From Actinomycetota bacterium (GTDB lineage: Bacteria > Actinomycetota > Actinomycetes > Nanopelagicales > Nanopelagicaceae), in NCBI GenBank assembly GCA_947371865.1, contig CANBRH010000062.1, forward strand, positions 1-15,591: DNA of 15,591 nucleotides, given 5' to 3'. Of the stretch, positions 13,755 through 15,591 are shown in pieces. Each line of letters begins with the position of its first letter. The stretch's first letter is position 1. The position numbers and the translations under genes were made by a program. Below the pieces are notes generated by a model. It saw nothing but the letters and a program-made list of their open reading frames with translations. It made no database searches and was not told where the DNA came from.

Positions 13755-15576
13755 CGAGAACTCCCATCGCGGCTTCAACGAGTTCTGCTGTTGAGAACGG
13801 CAGACCGCGAACCATGTTGTATCCGACAATATCTTTGAGGTACTTGGATCGAAGCAGCATCGCGAGTTGTCCGAGGTTCATCTCTGGAGTAATTACTCGA
13901 GGATATTTTTCTAGAACGGCGCCTAGATTCTTGGGGAAAGGATTGATGTACTTCAAGTGTGCCTGTGCGATCTTCTGGCCATTCGACCGGAGAATCTCGA
14001 CTGCTGATGAAATTGGTCCATAGGTTGAACCCCAACCTAAGAAGAGAACTTGTGCATCTCCCGTTGGATCATCAACTTCTAGATCTGGAATCTCAATGCC
14101 TTCGATCTTGGCTTGGCGAGTTCGTACCATGAAATCGTGATTCATTGGATCGTAGGAAATTGCGCCGGTCTTGTCGGCCTTCTCAATTCCACCAATGCGA
14201 TGTTCGATGCCAGGCGTGCCCGGAATTGCCCAAGGACGAGCCAATGTTTTGGGATCGCGTAAATATGGCATGAAGTCTTCTTGCGTCTTGGCAAACTCAA
14301 CCGGAATTGCTGGCAAAGATGCAACATCTGGAACACGCCAAGGTTCAGAGCCATTGGCGATATAACCGTCTGACAACAAGAAAACCGGCACACGATATGT
14401 AGTAGCAATTCGGACCGCTTCCATTGCCATTGCAAAGCAATCGCTTGGAGTGGACGTTGCCAGCACTACTGCAGGAGATTCGCCGTTACGGCCGAACATA
14501 ACTTGAAGAAGATCTGCTTGCTCTGTTTTTGTGGGAAGTCCTGTAGAGGGACCACCACGCTGCACATCGATAATGATGAGCGGGAGTTCGAGCATGACCG
14601 CCAGGCCGATCATCTCGCTCTTCAAGGCGATACCGGGACCAGAGGTCGAGGTAATTCCAAGAGCTCCGCCGTAGGAGGCGCCAAGTGCGGCACCGACTGC
14701 TGCGATCTCGTCTTCGGCTTGAAAGGTGATGATGTTGAACTTCTTCTGCTTGGAGAGCTCGTGCAGGATGTCCGAAGCTGGCGTGATCGGGTAGGAACCC
14801 AGGAAGAGTTGCAGCCCAGACTTCTCTGACGCGGCAATCAAACCCAACGCTAGAGAGGTATTACCGCTGATATTTCGGTACGTGCCCGCTGGCATCCTGG
14901 AAGGAGCGATCTCGTAAGAGACCGAGAAATCTTCGGTGGTCTCGCCATAGTTCCAGCCGGTTTGATAAGCCAACAAGTTTGCTTTAAGGATCTCTGGCTT
15001 CTTGCTGAACTTGGCGGTGAGGAATTGTTCGGTGGCCTCGGTGGGACGGTGATACATCCACGTTAGCAATCCCAAAGCAAACATATTCTTAGAACGTTCG
15101 GCTTCCTTGCGCGAGAGCGAGAGATCCGAGAGCGCTGCAACGGTCATTGAAGTCAGAGCGACCGGATGCACTTTGTAAGCCTCGAGTGATCCATCTTCCA
15201 ATGGATTGGTTTCATAACCAACTTTGGTGAGATTTCGGGAAGTGAATTCATCGCTATCGACAATAATGGTGGCTCCGCGCGGCATATCTTTAATGTTGGC
15301 TTTCAGCGCGGCTGGATTCATTGCCACCAAAACATCTGGTGCATCGCCCGGAGTTTTAACATGATGATCCGCGAAGTGAAGTTGGAAAGAAGATACTCCG
15401 AGGAGTGTCCCTTGCGGAGCGCGAATCTCTGCAGGGAAATTAGGAAGAGTTGAAAGATCATTCCCGAGGCTTGCGGTATCCATTGTGAAGCGATCTCCGG
15501 TGAGTTGCATTCCATCACCACTATCGCCCGCGAAACGGATAACGACTGAACTTAACGTTTCGACCGACTTTGGCAC
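13747..15576 (-). CDS. korA: KorA, 2-oxoglutarate:ferredoxin oxidoreductase gamma/alpha fusion subunit
   Basis: The 609-residue protein fuses a gamma domain (about 1-200, starting VIRFAGDSGDGMQLTGDRF) to an alpha domain (about 235-609), the architecture of actinobacterial KorA. Alpha-domain signatures are YPITPASDILHEL (262-274), FQAEDEIAAVGAALGASY (285-302), TSTSGPGIALKSE (309-321) and QRGGPSTGLPTKTEQADL (339-356). The motif YPITP with GGPSTGLPTKTEQ is typical of 2-oxoacid:ferredoxin oxidoreductases of the 2-oxoglutarate type. With KorB it provides an alternative to the 2-oxoglutarate dehydrogenase complex in the citric acid cycle. No ferredoxin-like delta domain is present, so a separate ferredoxin is needed. 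GTG 15576 is taken as the start because AGGAT lies about seven bases upstream and the following sequence begins like other KorA proteins; the frame remains open to the window edge 15 bases away, so a slightly earlier start cannot be excluded. Confidence 0.95.
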   Translation of the reverse strand: MPKSVETLSSVVIRFAGDSGDGMQLTGDRFTMDTASLGNDLSTLPNFPAEIRAPQGTLLGVSSFQLHFADHHVKTPGDAPDVLVAMNPAALKANIKDMPRGATIIVDSDEFTSRNLTKVGYETNPLEDGSLEAYKVHPVALTSMTVAALSDLSLSRKEAERSKNMFALGLLTWMYHRPTEATEQFLTAKFSKKPEILKANLLAYQTGWNYGETTEDFSVSYEIAPSRMPAGTYRNISGNTSLALGLIAASEKSGLQLFLGSYPITPASDILHELSKQKKFNIITFQAEDEIAAVGAALGASYGGALGITSTSGPGIALKSEMIGLAVMLELPLIIIDVQRGGPSTGLPTKTEQADLLQVMFGRNGESPAVVLATSTPSDCFAMAMEAVRIATTYRVPVFLLSDGYIANGSEPWRVPDVASLPAIPVEFAKTQEDFMPYLRDPKTLARPWAIPGTPGIEHRIGGIEKADKTGAISYDPMNHDFMVRTRQAKIEGIEIPDLEVDDPTGDAQVLFLGWGSTYGPISSAVEILRSNGQKIAQAHLKYINPFPKNLGAVLEKYPRVITPEMNLGQLAMLLRSKYLKDIVGYNMVRGLPFSTAELVEAAMGVLDV

Positions 15577-15591
15577 AAAAGTATCCTGCCA

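Noticed and set aside
13755..13829. Longer korB start at 13829
   Set aside because: The 25 added residues overlap korA, show no KorB similarity, and the internal ATG at 13754 has a good GGGAG site and the usual MSDL start.
1..15591. CRISPR arrays, insertion sequences, phage genes or attachment sites
   Set aside because: No tandem repeat-spacer pattern, transposase, integrase or terminal repeats were seen; all genes are intact housekeeping or transport types.

Overview
The window reads as a compact chromosomal segment of an actinobacterium of moderate GC content (about half GC by eye). The pointers are a fused gamma/alpha KorA with KorB as in mycobacteria, an actinobacterial-type KdpD, a class II tRNA-Tyr with encoded CCA near yajQ, several GTG starts, and at least one gene without a ribosome binding site but with a -10 box about 6 nt before its ATG, as in leaderless actinobacterial transcripts. 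A low-GC freshwater-type actinobacterium would fit, but that is inference. There are no mobile elements, CRISPR arrays or broken genes, and no gene-free stretch exceeds about 120 bases.

Left part (1-2555): a minus-strand pair, yajQ then rarD (cut by the window edge), diverges from a secreted CE1/PHB-depolymerase-like esterase on the plus strand. The esterase is followed by a small intrinsic terminator and then tRNA-Tyr(GTA). Next (2556-4160) is a secreted protein of the N,N-dimethylformamidase large-subunit-like family, of unknown substrate.

Centre (about 4186-12756): a complete high-affinity potassium uptake operon on the plus strand: a previously unmarked 27-residue membrane peptide, kdpF (28 residues), kdpA, kdpB, kdpC, kdpD and kdpE, followed 13 nt later by an endonuclease/exonuclease/phosphatase-family gene. 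Stops and starts overlap or nearly touch at most junctions, suggesting translational coupling. KdpD/KdpE should sense potassium limitation and switch on the KdpFABC pump. The operon leader carries a perfect 7-bp hairpin with a GNRA loop that runs into the first Shine-Dalgarno sequence. KdpD lacks the usual Thr/Asn four residues after its phosphorylated histidine.

Right part (12753-15576, minus strand): korA and korB, overlapping by 8 nt, encode 2-oxoglutarate:ferredoxin oxidoreductase. They converge on the phosphatase-family gene with a 4-nt stop-codon overlap. The korAB operon appears to end at a strong intrinsic terminator (12-bp perfect stem plus U-tract on the minus strand) lying inside the coding region for the last catalytic motif of the opposing gene.

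The most notable items are the extra small ORF at the head of the kdp operon, the leader hairpin over its ribosome binding site, and the korAB terminator embedded in an opposing gene's catalytic codons.
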